Assembly: GCA_918807975.1 (NCBI GenBank) | Contig: OU964926.1 | Coordinates: forward strand, 26,791,996 to 26,855,995 | Length of the DNA stretch: 64,000 bases | Source: Aplidium turbinatum | Lineage: Eukaryota > Chordata > Ascidiacea > Aplousobranchia > Polyclinidae | Reading direction: 5' to 3' | Shown here: in pieces, positions 1 to 11,532 of the stretch | Layout: each line of letters opens with the position of its first letter | Numbering within the stretch: the stretch's first letter is position 1 | Position numbers and translations under genes: made by a program | The notes under the pieces: generated by a model | Told to the model about the DNA's origin: nothing | What the model saw: only the letters and a program-made list of their open reading frames with translations | Database searches by the model: none

Positions 1-137
1 GAAAAAGCTGGCCATAAAAAAACATATTTAAAAACTTTGGTTTTAAAAACCGTTCAATTGTTTGCAAATACCTCATTGCTGTGGACTACGTTGAGAAACG
101 ATGACATTTTAAGCCGATTGACGTCACATTGTCTTAC

Positions 138-3100
138 GTCATAAAGGTGAGTCGGGTCCATGTTCATTCTTCCAACCTTCTTCATAGCAGAGATTCCTGC
201 ATCTCTCCTGTCATCCGAGGATGGAGGTTTGTTCCAAGGATCATAATTTGTTTCCAGGACGAACCAACTGGGAAAGAAAAAAGATCAACTTGCAACAGCT
301 CAGTTTGTTTCGTTTGAATTAAAGTTGAAAATTCCAGGATTTCGCTTCAATTTTTTACTTTCCAGTTTTTAAAACAAAAACTTCCCGATTTGTGCTTAAA
401 CTGTTTTTGCAAAAAAAAAAGATTAGATTAATTCAAAACATAAAAAAGTTATGAGATGTTTTCTGTTTTACAGATTGTATTTATTCCACCAACGACATGT
501 AATTTAATATTTCAAAAAAAAATCTAGATAAGAACCAATCATCATTCACTTGTCTTCCATCATTGTGACGTTCAGAACATCCCATCTGTTTTTCACTACA
601 ATAGCGCCTTCTGACGGTTGCAATCCACCAACAATGTAATACACTGGGGCGATCGTTGGAGCACGAATGAGCATCGTTAACGCTGATTTGTAATCAGTCG
701 CGGTTTCAAGCACCTTTATTAATGATGAACTTTGTTAAAACAAATAAAAATCGAACAAATCGCCAAAAGAAACAATGTTTTGAACTTTGATTGTTTTGTC
801 ATCAAACAAGTTAATTATTGATAAGTCACGAGGTATTGTTTGTTTATTGCTGCAACTTCCTCAGCTGCTTTGCTGCATCGAATTGTGGCATGCATCAACT
901 TCACATTGCACTTCACTTTCCTTGGTTTTGATTGGCTAAACCTGCAATCCTGCATGTTATGAATTGCTTATAGTACAGCACTTGGATTATTTTCTTTATA
1001 AAACAACTTCCAGGCAGCAAATACAAACTAGTTCCACAGTGACTAATGTAGCGATCCCAGCTACCAGCTCTTGCTACCAGCAGCTCTATGTTACTTTGAA
1101 TAAAAACATCAAAGAAATTACTTACCATTCTTTCCAGAAAGAAAGTTGGCCATGATTTCTCTAAAGCTGAAAGAAGGTTTTCCCAAATTTCTCCTTTGTT
1201 TCTCTGATCACCACTGACTGAAAACGCTCCATGTTTGGCCCCAGTGACGACCCCGACGTACCCCGCATAAGTGGTTGCCATGAACAAGGTCTGGAAGATA
1301 ATTAACAAGACTTAGTAAATAACTCGGGCAAAAAATCTGTTCCTGGAATTGAAAAGTTGTCCAACAACAAATACTTCACACCAAAATCATAACTTTAGAG
1401 GAGATTTAACAAACATTTAGAACAAGGGATTTCTTACACTAAAGCGGCGAAGCTCCCAAGGAGGACAGAGATATATTTGTTGAGATTACCTCCATCTGAT
1501 CTTGATCAGTTAATTGCTGTCTCGTAACTTTAAAGACGGCAACTATAAAGTATATTGAAAAGTGCTATAGCGATAAGACGAAGGCAATTGCGGATATTTC
1601 GGTTCAACATATTTGTGTGAGCAGACGTTCTCAGTTATAAACTTAAACTGTGTGCATGTGCATCTATGTACATATGCAACTATGTGCATGTGGTCTATGT
1701 ACATGTGCAACTGTGTGCATGTGGTCTGTGTACATGTGCAAATGTGCGCATATGCATCTGTATGCATGTGTAACTGTGTGCATGTGCAACTATGTGTATG
1801 TGTATCTGTATGCATGTGTATATATGTACATGTGCAACCGTGTGCATGTGCATCTACATGCATGTGCAACTGTGTGCATGTACATCTGTGTGCATGTGTA
1901 TTTGTGTGCATGTGCATTCTTTCTTTACGCAAAACAAGATTGTCAGAGGCCATCGGGCCGCGAGCATGTTTGCACTATCGAATCCGGCCCACCTGGGAAA
2001 AATTTTGGACACTCTTGCACTAAACAAACAGTAAGTCCACTGGTCTAGCCTGGAAGGGCTTGGTATGCCAACGTGGTGATGACGTCATCAAAAAAATGAT
2101 GTGAATGAATGAATCGCTACAGAGTTGCGCATTGTGGCCAGCTGAAATCCGTTCATGTTGTCACAGATGCCACGTAATAAAGTTTGTTACGAATACCTTT
2201 CCCTCCTTCTCGAAGTTGACTTGCATCGTCAATGGTCTGAGACGGTCCGGAACCGCGTAATCCAAGTTCCGTCCATGAATGATCCTTCCAATCCTATCGA
2301 CAGTCACAATGCTGGTGCATGCCCTGCAGTGATCAAAAATTGTTTCATAATATGAAGGATTTCTTGAAATTGTTGATATAATTCTTCATTACTTTACCTA
2401 CAAATAAGCTCGTTACTGCTGCTTCAGTAAAATTATTTTATTCAGACAACTTGGTTGATTGTTCAATTTGAAATAATCGAAAAAATAGAAAAAATAATAT
2501 AAATACTTGAAGTGGCTGCTGTTAAAAGCTGAAATGTCGTAAGCAAGATTGGCCGCCACAATTTCTCCCAGTCCAATATTAAGGGCAGCACTGACTCCTC
2601 TCATTTCATCGGCAAATGGATGGGGGATGTAGCGGTCGAGGTCGGCGGCCACCGCTTCAACTATTTCAACAAGAATCTTGGAAGGAAGATACTTGCTGAA
2701 ATATAAAAGCATAACTCAATATCAGATATGTGTACATCAGCTTTGAAATTGATCAAACGTCAAAGAGTATAACTTTTTAGAAATCAAGCCTTCATTCATT
2801 CACAATGTAGTAGAAACAAGACCTCATCTTGTAATAATGAGATGTTGAGAGGTATGTTCACTGGAGAAATGTGGCCATGAGTTCCAGTGGTGGCTCGTGG
2901 CAACTTTTATTGGATAGGCTGCAAAAATCATTTACATAGTTTTACATTACATTCACCTATTTTACAAGGGTAAGGTGCAGCCACAGGTGGGTTCACTGTC
3001 TGGAGGAGTCAAAAATCTTTAGTTTGTTTCGAGATGAATTTCTATCCAAGCCTGCTCACAACAAAATGGTGACTAATACCGGTCGGTATGACGCAACTCC

Positions 3101-4985
3101 AAACAAGTGCACACGGCATTTCAACCAAGGACTATGCTTTCTGCTACCAAAAGTGTGTTTCAGTTCTAACACATGTTTCAGCACAACACATTAAATCTTG
3201 AACTACCGGGGATGTCCTCGCAAGGCTTGGTTGGGTCAGGCTTAACCACCTGCAAACTGGCGTCGGCCGCTTTCGTCCGGACATGCACAAGTTGGGCCTG
3301 GCTCCTTCATCAGAATGCGAGTGTGGTGCCACGGAACAGACTGCAGACCATGTCATCCACCACTGCCTAACCCACCGGCCTGCACACGGTGCGCATGGTC
3401 TGAGGGTCCTGGATGACGAGACTGCTGAGTGGCTGATGCTTTCCTGCGCTCCAATCTACCCTGGAAAGATCTGCTCATACGCCGATGAGTGATTGGGCCT
3501 TGTTCATTGGCTTCCTTGCCTTCCCGTCCACTTAATCTAAATCTCCAACCACCAGGTGTCAGCCTGGATGCGACAAAGAAAGAAAAAAGGACAATGCCGC
3601 AGCCAGAAAGAAAATTTAAGGCGGAAGAAACTATTGGAGGGCAAACAGTTACACTTCAAATACAGAGTTTGTTTAAAAACAAATAAAGAGTTAATGATAG
3701 CTACTGATTGCAGCCAAACATTTATTAAACGTCATTCAACATGTAACATGATGTCATTAAAACGTTGTAATAGCAGTAAAAACCCATTTTTTGGGGAAGG
3801 CAATATGCGATTTTGGGTCTTTGATTGCTTTCCCAACATCCGCGGCTACGTCGTTAGTGAAGGTTTGTTTGCGAACAGCAGTAGCTAGGCAAATTAGTTG
3901 TCAAGACAACGAAACGTCGCACCTGGTCAAGGCGTTGATTGCAGCTTTGACGTCATCTGGGTTGAAATGACTGAGAGCCTCTGTCCACCTGGAAACAATA
4001 GAATAATTGTGACGCATGTGGCAACTTTAGCCAATCGCAAACGGTGGGGTCCGGTTATCGAAGCTTTTGGATGTTTTTTTTTTGTAGTAGGCTAGAAGAA
4101 TGAACTTAGACAAAATACAACGTGGCCGAAAAAAAATCAGTTATAAAATAAAATCTAGCAAACAGTATGATCAGGCTTCATATTTCGCTTTTAAGGGATT
4201 TTATTTTTAAGGGATGGAAGATTGCCAACTGTTATCTAATACAGAGATGTACGTATACGCCCCATACTGGCGGCGTAGACTTTTTGTTTACGCTAACGCT
4301 TGCGGCCACATTTTTTTGGATAGTTTGCGCTTGAGGCTACACCGTAAAGTTTTCGCGGTTTTTTAGCGCATAGCGTCAACGCATACTTTTTAATGTCTTT
4401 TTTTCGCTACAACACGTCAATACCTTCCAGCGCTGCAGTTGAAAGAATGTTTTCAATGGGCAAAGACATATTGGAACCAAAACACAGCAAAATGTCAGAT
4501 GAACACTTTCAGATGCTTAGGTATCTTCGTGGAAATTCAAAATAAAACTTGTTTGTTTCGAGTGGTTTATACCGTGTGAATGTTTGGCACCTAGCAAACA
4601 AAATGAGTTTACGCTAGTGTATGCGCTGACGCCACCAACTTTTTTTACAAGTTACGTTGACGCATACGGCGTATGGTTTTTCGAACGTTTGCGTTTGCGC
4701 TGACGGCGTCAATATTTTTTGTATGCACGTACATCACTGATCTAATATAAGGGAAAAACTTATTTGCTATGTAGAAAAAGTGTAAAATTATCACGATAAA
4801 CATATTTTTTAGTAATAATGACGCCATAAATCTGCAACCAACCTTTCCTTGGCAGGTAAGTCGAGATTCACGGTGAAGGTTTTTGCAGGAATGGCTGTTG
4901 CGTCATCTTTAGCTATAGCGATTTGATCGGAGGCCGGCCAACCGACGACACATCCGGTGAGAGCAAAAACTAGAAGCAGTCTCAT
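138..4985 (-). CDS. NAAA-like: Gene A: NAAA / acid ceramidase-like amidase, exons 1-7 (3' end off window)
   Basis: Lysosomal N-terminal-nucleophile amidase that would hydrolyse the amide bond of N-acylethanolamines or ceramide. Coding exons in transcription order: 4843-4985, 3923-3988, 2507-2695, 2197-2323, 1126-1290, 550-713, 138-267; all introns are GT-AG and frame is kept throughout (328 codons). The start at 4985 (MRLLLVFALTG) begins a good signal peptide; an in-frame Met 21 codons upstream is possible. Family marks: TFTVNLDLP near residue 36, DEMRG, catalytic Cys135 in ACTSIV, HGRNLDY (Arg151, Asp154), YAGYVGV, VYYIVGG, ETNYDPW (Asn292) and DDRR (Arg305). It lacks the acid-ceramidase insert after HGRN, so it resembles NAAA more. 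The last exon should lie left of base 1. The exon 6 acceptor (AATAAAG) has a poor pyrimidine tract. Intron 1 holds an hAT relic and intron 2 a LINE end. Function is inferred from the family. Confidence 0.88.
1640..1920. repeat. TG/CATG-rich microsatellite in gene A intron 4
   Basis: Degenerate repeats of GTGTGCATGTGCAACT-like words, about 280 bases. All six frames are open in places and give Cys/His/Met-rich strings that are not genes. In unit 2 the array is split into 29883-29999, 32400-32454 and 33148-33275 by two insertions. Confidence 0.9.
3190..3600 (+). mobile_element. LINE 3' end (ORF2 C-terminus plus 3' UTR)
   Basis: The plus strand encodes LNHLQTGVGRFRPDMHKLGL, then a Cys-x-Cys...His...Cys motif (CECGATEQTADHVIHHC) and a stop after SYADE at about 3490. 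This is the usual C-terminus of many non-LTR retrotransposon ORF2 proteins. The 3' UTR runs to about 3600. It is 5' truncated, in intron 2 of gene A. The unit 2 copy is at 34812-35225 and differs unusually often. Confidence 0.75.
4242..4739 (+). mobile_element. hAT transposon relic with 8-bp TSD
   Basis: Flanked by direct repeats ATCTAATA (4234-4241, 4740-4747). Ends are imperfect inverted repeats starting CAGAGATGTACGT and CAGTGATGTACGT. Inside, at about 4424-4545, the plus strand encodes the hAT dimerisation C-terminus (SSAAVERMFSMGKDIL, then KMSDEHFQMLRYLRGN). The rest of the transposase is gone. It lies in gene A intron 1. The subterminal regions are rich in GACG/CGTC words. Confidence 0.88.
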
Positions 4986-5049
4986 CGCTTTGAAACAACC
5001 GTAAAGTTTTCTAAATCTACTCAAGAGGTATTCGATGAAGAAAGCCAAG

Positions 5050-6124
5050 CAGCGTTGGCTATATCATACATGAACTATTGTATCAGTCAGAGTATATACC
5101 TAATAGCCTCTCTTGCTCAGTAAATCTTAACCCTCCCAGACTAAAAGACTTATGCCTCGCCCACTACAACCTATGTGTTGGAAGGGGTAAAAGAAAGTTT
5201 CAGGGGAGTAAAGCATCTGTTGGAGGAGGGAAACGTCCTTGAACATGCGAACAGTATTGAAACGTTGCAGGCTTAATAGCAGACTAAAACATATTTTTGA
5301 AAGGCGAGATAAAACTTTGGGGGGCAATTGTTCTTTGACCCTCCCCGTGGCTACGTGCCTGCTACATTGCAACCGTTGTTTGACAACAAGAATGTTGCAT
5401 ATCACAAATACGTTTCCAGCTGAAAGACATTGCCTTAATTTGTGAAACCGAAAGTTACCCTGTTTGTTTAAACTAGGTTCATGCAATTCGTATTCTACCG
5501 CACTATAAGATAACCCTGGCATTGAACTTTTGTGCCGTAACAATCACCTTTGCTATCGCGATATTCTTCCTACAACGCGACCAGAAACAAACGCCGCTCC
5601 TACCACTGGAAGCGACAGCTAACTTTGCTTGCACCAGGAACAAATACCAAACACGATTCTGGCAACTGATTAACAACCAGCGCTATGCATGAGTGGTTTT
5701 GTAACAAGACAATTTGATGCGTTTAATTCAGTTCGTCGGTAACGTTTCAACCTTTAGGGTGTTCCTTTCCTGGTGGCGATGTTTCACGACTACGCTGAGA
5801 AACTACTGGAGCAGCTGCTCTTTTTCCTCTTCATTTAAGGCAAGCAGACTTTCCGCTCCGTTTGCGTTAGCTCAGTATGACGGCCAGAGTTGATTCTTGC
5901 TTTGAACTTTGAAAATTAAAGAAGAGAAAGAGTGTTCCCCTGAAGACCATCAACACTTTTGATAACGCATCAAGATCGATCAACATAGTCGTAACATATG
6001 ATAATAATAATAATCGTGTGTTTATTTGCGCCCATTGCGATAACATACAGTAGGCTACACTGCGATCACAGATGCGATACAACAGACGACAGAAAGCAGC
6101 GAAGTGACATTTAGTCTTCGAGTC
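5050..6124. other. Upstream region of gene A, no recognised gene
   Basis: A GTATATAC word at about 5094-5102 on the minus strand could serve as a TATA element for gene A. A GGCTACGTGCCTG end at about 5350-5363 resembles one end of the CAGTGGCGTAGCC MITE family. The open frame at 5127-5543 (minus) has no recognisable protein features. Unit 2 equivalent: 36692-37766. Confidence 0.5.
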
Positions 6125-6129
6125 AGCTG

Positions 6130-6245
6130 CTTCCTTTATGTTGGCTTGCCATTAAGTGTCTTTGCCGAGACACAGCCGCGTGCTCTGGAGCGGTGTCGAA
6201 CCCACGTCCTTTTGAACGTCGCGCAGTCGTTAAACTGATTGTTTT
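6130..6245 (-). mobile_element. SINE fragment, same family as 15158-15347
   Basis: The minus strand reads GGGTTCGACACCGCTCCAGA and continues with GGCTGTGTCT and GACACTTAATG, matching the head of the SINE at 15158. The box-B-like GGTTCGA indicates a tRNA-derived promoter region. The LINE-like tail is missing. Unit 2 copy: 37772-37887. Confidence 0.6.
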
Positions 6246-8488
6246 GCTTTGGTATCATGCACGTTATAACGTTTGTTGCTTCCAGGGGCGCCGGAACGAT
6301 TTTTGACTGGGGGGCAAGATTACAAAAAAAGGGCACTTTTGTTAACTAAAAGGCCATTTTTTTTTTCAAGTTTTAAGATAAGATATAGCGACAATGCTAA
6401 TCTATCAGCTCACTATGTATTGAGTAATGATAGCCCACAAGTGTCCGGTATACAAAGAAGGGTATCATACTATGTTATAATGATGTCACCTACTGTCAAG
6501 CTTTAAAGCAGCCCGCGGCCATGGCCGCTAAGTAGTGCTTGAATGACCGCGGGTGCTACCTCCTCAAATCGGCCAAGTTTGGCTGCCGGTCTCTTTTAGC
6601 CAATTATTTAATTTCGCAATAGAATGATCGTGGATTAACTGTCGAAAATATGTAGTGTTAAAGAGTGACGCAAAATTAGGTCAGCGCGTTATAATCGCCA
6701 CTGTTGCATTGTGCGGGGATATTTGTTATTGATTGAATATATCCATCTGCGATCACCAGCGCTGTAAGTCTTGTTTGTAATTCTCGACGTTTATTTTAAC
6801 AAAGTCTTAATCCGAAGTGCTAATTTACATCGGCTGGCAATATTGTCGTTTTTATGTCGATTCGATGTTGTCGGACATTGAATCGTTGTTAAAAAGGAGA
6901 ACTAGATTAGTTGACATCCGAGGGGAAAACATTTTTGATCATATTTTGCAAAAATTATGCTTCTTTTAGTAATGTCCTTCACATCATTGAAATACTTATT
7001 TTATTACCTTGCCGTCATCGTCAACACATGTCATGTCGAACGTTGTTTTTCGTTGCTAAAAGAAAAATTCTAGGGGAGTGGCGAACTTTTTTAAAATCAG
7101 CCACATTGGAGACACTTGTGCGAGTGTCGTTAGATAGTCCCGCAGAAGGCTACTGGATTACAATCTCGATTAAGCAGTTATTGCGTGGTGCACCGATTCT
7201 ATTGTAGGACGTCGCCCAGGCTTCAACAATGCTAAGTGATCATTTTAGCATTGTTGCAAGTTTACTTCTATTTGCTTATGCTATCGTTATTTTGGCCGCC
7301 AAGCACGCAGATTTGGCCGCCGAGAAGGAGCTCCCGGTAGGCCACGAAGGGTGTCGAAAAAAAAGCTAGTTTTAAGACCTGTAGCCTACTGTGTTGCAAA
7401 ATTTTGTGCCGTAAATATTATTTTGAGGCAAAAATGAAAGATTATAATTAGGCTAAAAGCGAATAGCAGAAATTGTTATATTGCAAAATGTGCAGTAGCT
7501 TACATCAGGGTTTCCCAAACTTTTTTGGGCCACGGACCACTATTTGTAAATCTGTTTATTCGCGGACCCCCAATACAAAGGTAAAAATAAATAAAACCAA
7601 ATTTTGTTTATTTAAAAAACTGACAACATCAATGGGACGGACGGGATTGCTTCTTATTGCATAAGTCATCAATTCTCGGAGTTATTTGTGAAAGACAAAC
7701 TCGTAAGCCAGGGTCCACGGAAAGTCTGAACCTGTATTTTGTCTTCATGTTGGTAAGAGCTGAAAATGCTGTCTCAATCAATCAATCAATCAATGTTTTA
7801 TTTGTCAGTAACAGGAACATAGGTACATGTTTGAAATATGCAATATACACAGTACAAAAGTTACACAAGTTCCCATACTGACAGGGAGACAACGAGACGA
7901 CCATACGGTCTACTAGTCAATTGCCACCCTACGGAAATTACGGTTTTGCCATTTAAAATAAGCTTACAAGAGAAAAAATAATAATTGAAACGTTCCCGCG
8001 CTTCAAGAACAGCATACGCACAAAAACAAAAAAAAACATATTGATGATAACATAGGCCAAAACACAAAATTCCATGAAGCAAGCAGAGAATAATCAAGCT
8101 TCCGAAGAAACTGACAAGTTGGTTTCCATAACATATCACTTACGATGCACTGTAGCTTTGTAAAATTAACGTTTTGATCTCTTTTTTGAAACAATGAAAT
8201 GATAAGTTTTTTAGCTTACTTGGAACCTCTGACCAGAGCATTGAACCCAATACCTGCATGGACTTCTTACCAAATTCTGTGTTTGATCTATTTATAAAAT
8301 AGTTGTTGCTTGTTTGATATCTTGTGTTATGCTGATGAATAGATGAAGCATTTGTAAATAAATCACAATACGTAGACGGATACTCATTCATATGAACTTT
8401 GTAGGCTACATATGTTTTTTTATTTCAATGTTATGTATGTCTTTTAGTTTCAAGATGTTCATTTTGAAAAATAAAAAATTAGTGTGAG

Positions 8489-9254
8489 CAGTGGCGTACG
8501 CAGGATTTTGTCAAGGGGGGGGCCATTGACAGTAGGCGTATAGCCATAAATTTGTAAAAGAGGGGATTGACAAGGGCGGGCGAAGCCCGACAGCGTTTTT
8601 GCCTGAGAGGACACCCAGCGGCGGGGGGGTCAGGGGGGCCTCCCCCAGAAAATTTTGAAAATTACTTTGAATTTGGTGCATTCTGAGAGCATTTTCAACA
8701 AAAATGTGGGTATGAATATTCCTGTAAAATGGTGCTGTCAGGTGGCATAACAAAAGGATAAGATCATGTTTTCTTCGGCATTTTTCGGAAATAAAGCTAA
8801 GTCTCTATGTTTTCTTGTTGCTAATTCCTGGCTGAGATGTTTGAATGTTAAGCATCATTCCCAAGCATAAAGAGACTGAAGGCATGATTTTCAATATCGT
8901 GATGTCACACGCGTGCCAAAGGGGGGTTGTAACCCCCAAACCCCCCCTGGCTACGCCACTGGCCATTGATATCCCAGACGTCTTCATGATATCCCAGTAT
9001 GGTTTTAGTTTAGACTTTATCCATTTTTTTCTCACAATAATAGGCTTACAGAACACTACGGGTGGGGTTGGTGGATTGGGCCATGTATTTCGTATTAGCT
9101 TAGTCTATAGAACAACATTGTTAATTGCTCTGACAGTGCAATCCAAAACATATTAAATGCCTTAATCTACGTTGTTAACTACTAAAACATTTTTAAGGGG
9201 GGGGGGGGGGGGGGGGGCATGGCCAAATGGCCCCCCCCCCTGCGTACGCTAGTG
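8489..9254. mobile_element. hAT MITE inserted in the LINE
   Basis: Ends CAGTGGCGTACGCAGG and CACTAGCGTACGCAGG; TSD AGTGTGAG (8481-8488, 9255-9262). Long G and C runs lie next to the ends. It has no coding capacity and is itself interrupted at 8530-8961. Unit 2: 40122-40884. Confidence 0.88.
8530..8961. mobile_element. hAT MITE inserted in another hAT MITE
   Basis: Ends CAGTAGGCGTATAGCC and CAGTGGCGTAGCCAGG with perfect TSD GCCATTGA (8522-8529, 8962-8969). It is the innermost level of the nest and resembles the element at 19823-20264. Unit 2: 40164-40594. Confidence 0.88.
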
Positions 9255-10694
9255 AGTGTGAGCATAGTAATTTTGTTTCGTAATTATTCTTATAACCTTT
9301 TTTTGTAATTTTATTAAAGGATCCAGTGCACTGTCACAGGCCTTTCCCCAGCTTGAAATACAATATTGCAAATGACAGTAAATCAAAGCGTGATACACAT
9401 CTTTTAAAGTGTCTGTGTTGACATAATTCTGAGTTTAAGCAACGCCATGGCCATGAACCTTTTGCTACTTTTCCGCAAATTTTATCTATGTGATATTTCC
9501 ATGTTAATTTGTTATCTATGTAAACGCCAAGGTATTTTATTTGATCTTTTTGTTGAATGCTTGTGTTACCAATGTTAATGTTAAAATTTTTTATGTGTTT
9601 TTTATTTGTTATTAGCATGTATTCAGTTTTTGAGAAATTTAACGATAATCTATTAAGCTTCAACCAGTTGTAAACTTTTTGCATTTCGGCATTCACATTG
9701 TTCTGCAAATTTATTTCACATTTGTCGCACATGGTAAGTTTGGTGTCGTCAGCAAATAGTTTAACATTCATGTTTGTTGAATTTGGTAAGTCATTTATAT
9801 ACAGTAAGAAAAGAAGGGGTCTCAATGTCGATCCTTGGGGCACACCGCAGGTAACCTGTCTTGAGTTTGAAGAGATTCCATTGACGACCGTGTGTTGTAG
9901 ACGATTGCTGATATAGCTTTTTAACAATTGTAATGGAAGGCCCCGAAAACCATATGTTTGCAGTTTCTGTATGAGAATAGTTTGATCAACTGTGTCGAAG
10001 GCTTTAGCTAAAACACATGTCTCACACATGTAGGTCGTGGCAAAAGGCAATAAAATCTTAGTTGCTTTTAGCGATAGCAATGGGTATTCCTCCACAACAC
10101 TCAACCAGAAAGATGCAACAGCTGTTTGATTGAAACTAAGCATTATACTTCGATCAGATGATAATTCGGCTAATTCTTCTTCTTCTCGTCCTGACAGATC
10201 AGTCTTTGTAACAACAAAAGGGTTTAAAATCCAGTCAAAATTCTCATATGTCTCTTTTCAAAAATACTTCTTGAAATGTGCAGAAAGAAATTCCAAATGT
10301 TGTGTAACGTCAGAGAAAATCAACTCTGTATTAATTGAGGGTTTGTTGGTAATGTAGTCACACAGAACAGGAAACGTAAAATGCACAATATTATCATTTA
10401 TCCTTGTTTCCCATATGTTAAGTTTCTTTATGAATGCTGTTATTTTGTTTGTTTGCGGCAATTATCTTTGACAGGGTACGTACTTTACAACGTATATGTG
10501 TGACTTTTTAATTTCTTGTCATATCACCATGGACCACCTGTGCAGTCGTCGCGGACCACAGTTTGGGAAACCCTGGCTTACATGACCTTAAAAGGGCACC
10601 ATTGCCCTCCCTGCTCCCCCATCTGCAGAAAAATCGCCCCCCTCGCTTCCGCGCCCCTGGTTGCTTCTACCTTCTTTTAGACCTCAGTGATGTT

Positions 10695-11532
10695 CAGGGG
10701 CGTTGACAAGGGGGTCTAGGTGGTACTTTTGGACCCGGAATATTTAAGGGGCCCGGATTTAAAAAATTCCCCGCGACTGCAAACATCATCAAGATCTTAA
10801 TATAATCAGATCTAAAGGAATTGCCATCAGAGGATAAAACAGCCATTTCAGCAGTCAGATGGTAAAGTACCGGGCCCCCTTCTGGGTACCAGGCCCACTT
10901 CAGCTTTCTGGTGGTAAAATAGCCACTTCAGCCACCAAGCAGTGAAATAAGACTTTAGTCTATAGTGATTTCCCTAACCACGAATATTACCTGAAACACG
11001 AATTTCAAAATAAACAGGCTAATATTTGTTCAAACTGAAATGACACAGGTAAGAAGGTTGCTATCCCTATTTTTGCACTAAAAATTAGACCAAAACCTCT
11101 TTTCAGATTGCAGCAATTAGTAAGTGTTTGACCTCGGACCAAACACCTTTCACAAATCAAATTGAAAACTTTCTGACTGTCTGCACTAACTTTGCTATAA
11201 ATTCTCTTCTTGTGAGCCTGGAATGACCAGTGAAACATCAATGAAATCGGGAAGTAATCAGGGGTGGGCATTCACATTCCAGGCCAATTTGCGGCCATTT
11301 CCAGAGTCTAGCATCATGTTACAAATAAAAATTCGAAAAAGCAACCGCTAGATATAGTAGCCTAAGTTTTGCGGTTCAAGAAATTTTAAATTTGCGCAAG
11401 ATTTGTTGAATGACCATGCTTAAACGACATCAATGAAAGTTTGTACACAACCTTTATATTCATAACTTTGGCGATTAAGGGGGCCCGAAAATAAATTGGT
11501 ACCGGGCTCGAGAAATCCTGTCAACGGCCCTG
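10695..11532. mobile_element. Non-autonomous hAT element, 838 bp
   Basis: Ends CAGGGGCGTTGACAAGG and CAGGGCCGTTGACAGG; near-perfect TSD GTGATGTT/ATGATGTT. Both ends carry GGGCCCGG words. No protein is seen inside. Unit 2: 42325-43169. Confidence 0.8.

Larger units (their letters stand above)
7776..10017 (-). mobile_element. Truncated LINE (CR1/L2/jockey-like) inside the hAT transposase
   Basis: The minus strand encodes reverse transcriptase: AKAFDTVDQTILIQKL, GVPQGSTLRPLLF, the catalytic FADDTKL, then LNFSKTEYM and YLGVYIDNKLTW; a C-terminal part (RYQTSNNYFINR, LGSMLWSEVPSKLKNLSF) follows at 8140-8391 beyond a MITE. The element starts inside the RT domain, so it is strongly 5' truncated. The 3' UTR ends in ATTG repeats at 7776-7795. 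The short repeat TGTCTCA (7770-7776, 10018-10024) marks the target site. Unit 2: 39413-41647. Confidence 0.88.
7506..10575 (-). mobile_element. Inner hAT element with transposase split by a LINE
   Basis: Inverted ends CAGGGTTTCCCAAAC on both sides and TSD GCTTACAT (7498-7505, 10576-10583). The minus strand encodes pieces of a Charlie/ZBED5-like transposase: INAFIKKL-type and HLEFLSAHFKKYF at about 10260-10460, SLKATKILLPFATTYMCE up to about 10020, and after the LINE TAFSALTNMKTKYRFRLS to a stop at about 7630-7770. A LINE at 7776-10017 separates the last two. Unit 2: 39143-42205. Confidence 0.9.
6283..10659. mobile_element. Outer hAT element of a five-level nest
   Basis: Inverted ends CAGGGGCGCCGGAACG and CAGGGGCGCGGAAGCG, flanked by perfect 8-bp repeats GTTGCTTC (6275-6282, 10660-10667). 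Its own sequence is 6283-7505 plus 10576-10659. At about 7010-7190 the plus strand keeps a degraded hAT C-terminus (VERCFSLLKE and GEWRTFLKSATLETLVRVS). A second hAT is inserted at 7506-10575. Confidence 0.88.

Noticed and set aside
1543-2048. Several Cys/His/Met-rich open frames of 80-136 codons on both strands
   Set aside because: They read through the TG/CATG microsatellite in all frames and have no independent support.
2155-2355. 66-codon plus-strand open frame
   Set aside because: It is the antisense shadow of exon 4 of gene A.
5127-5543. 138-codon minus-strand open frame present in both units
   Set aside because: No domain, signal or splice context was recognised; conservation between units only reflects their recent common origin.
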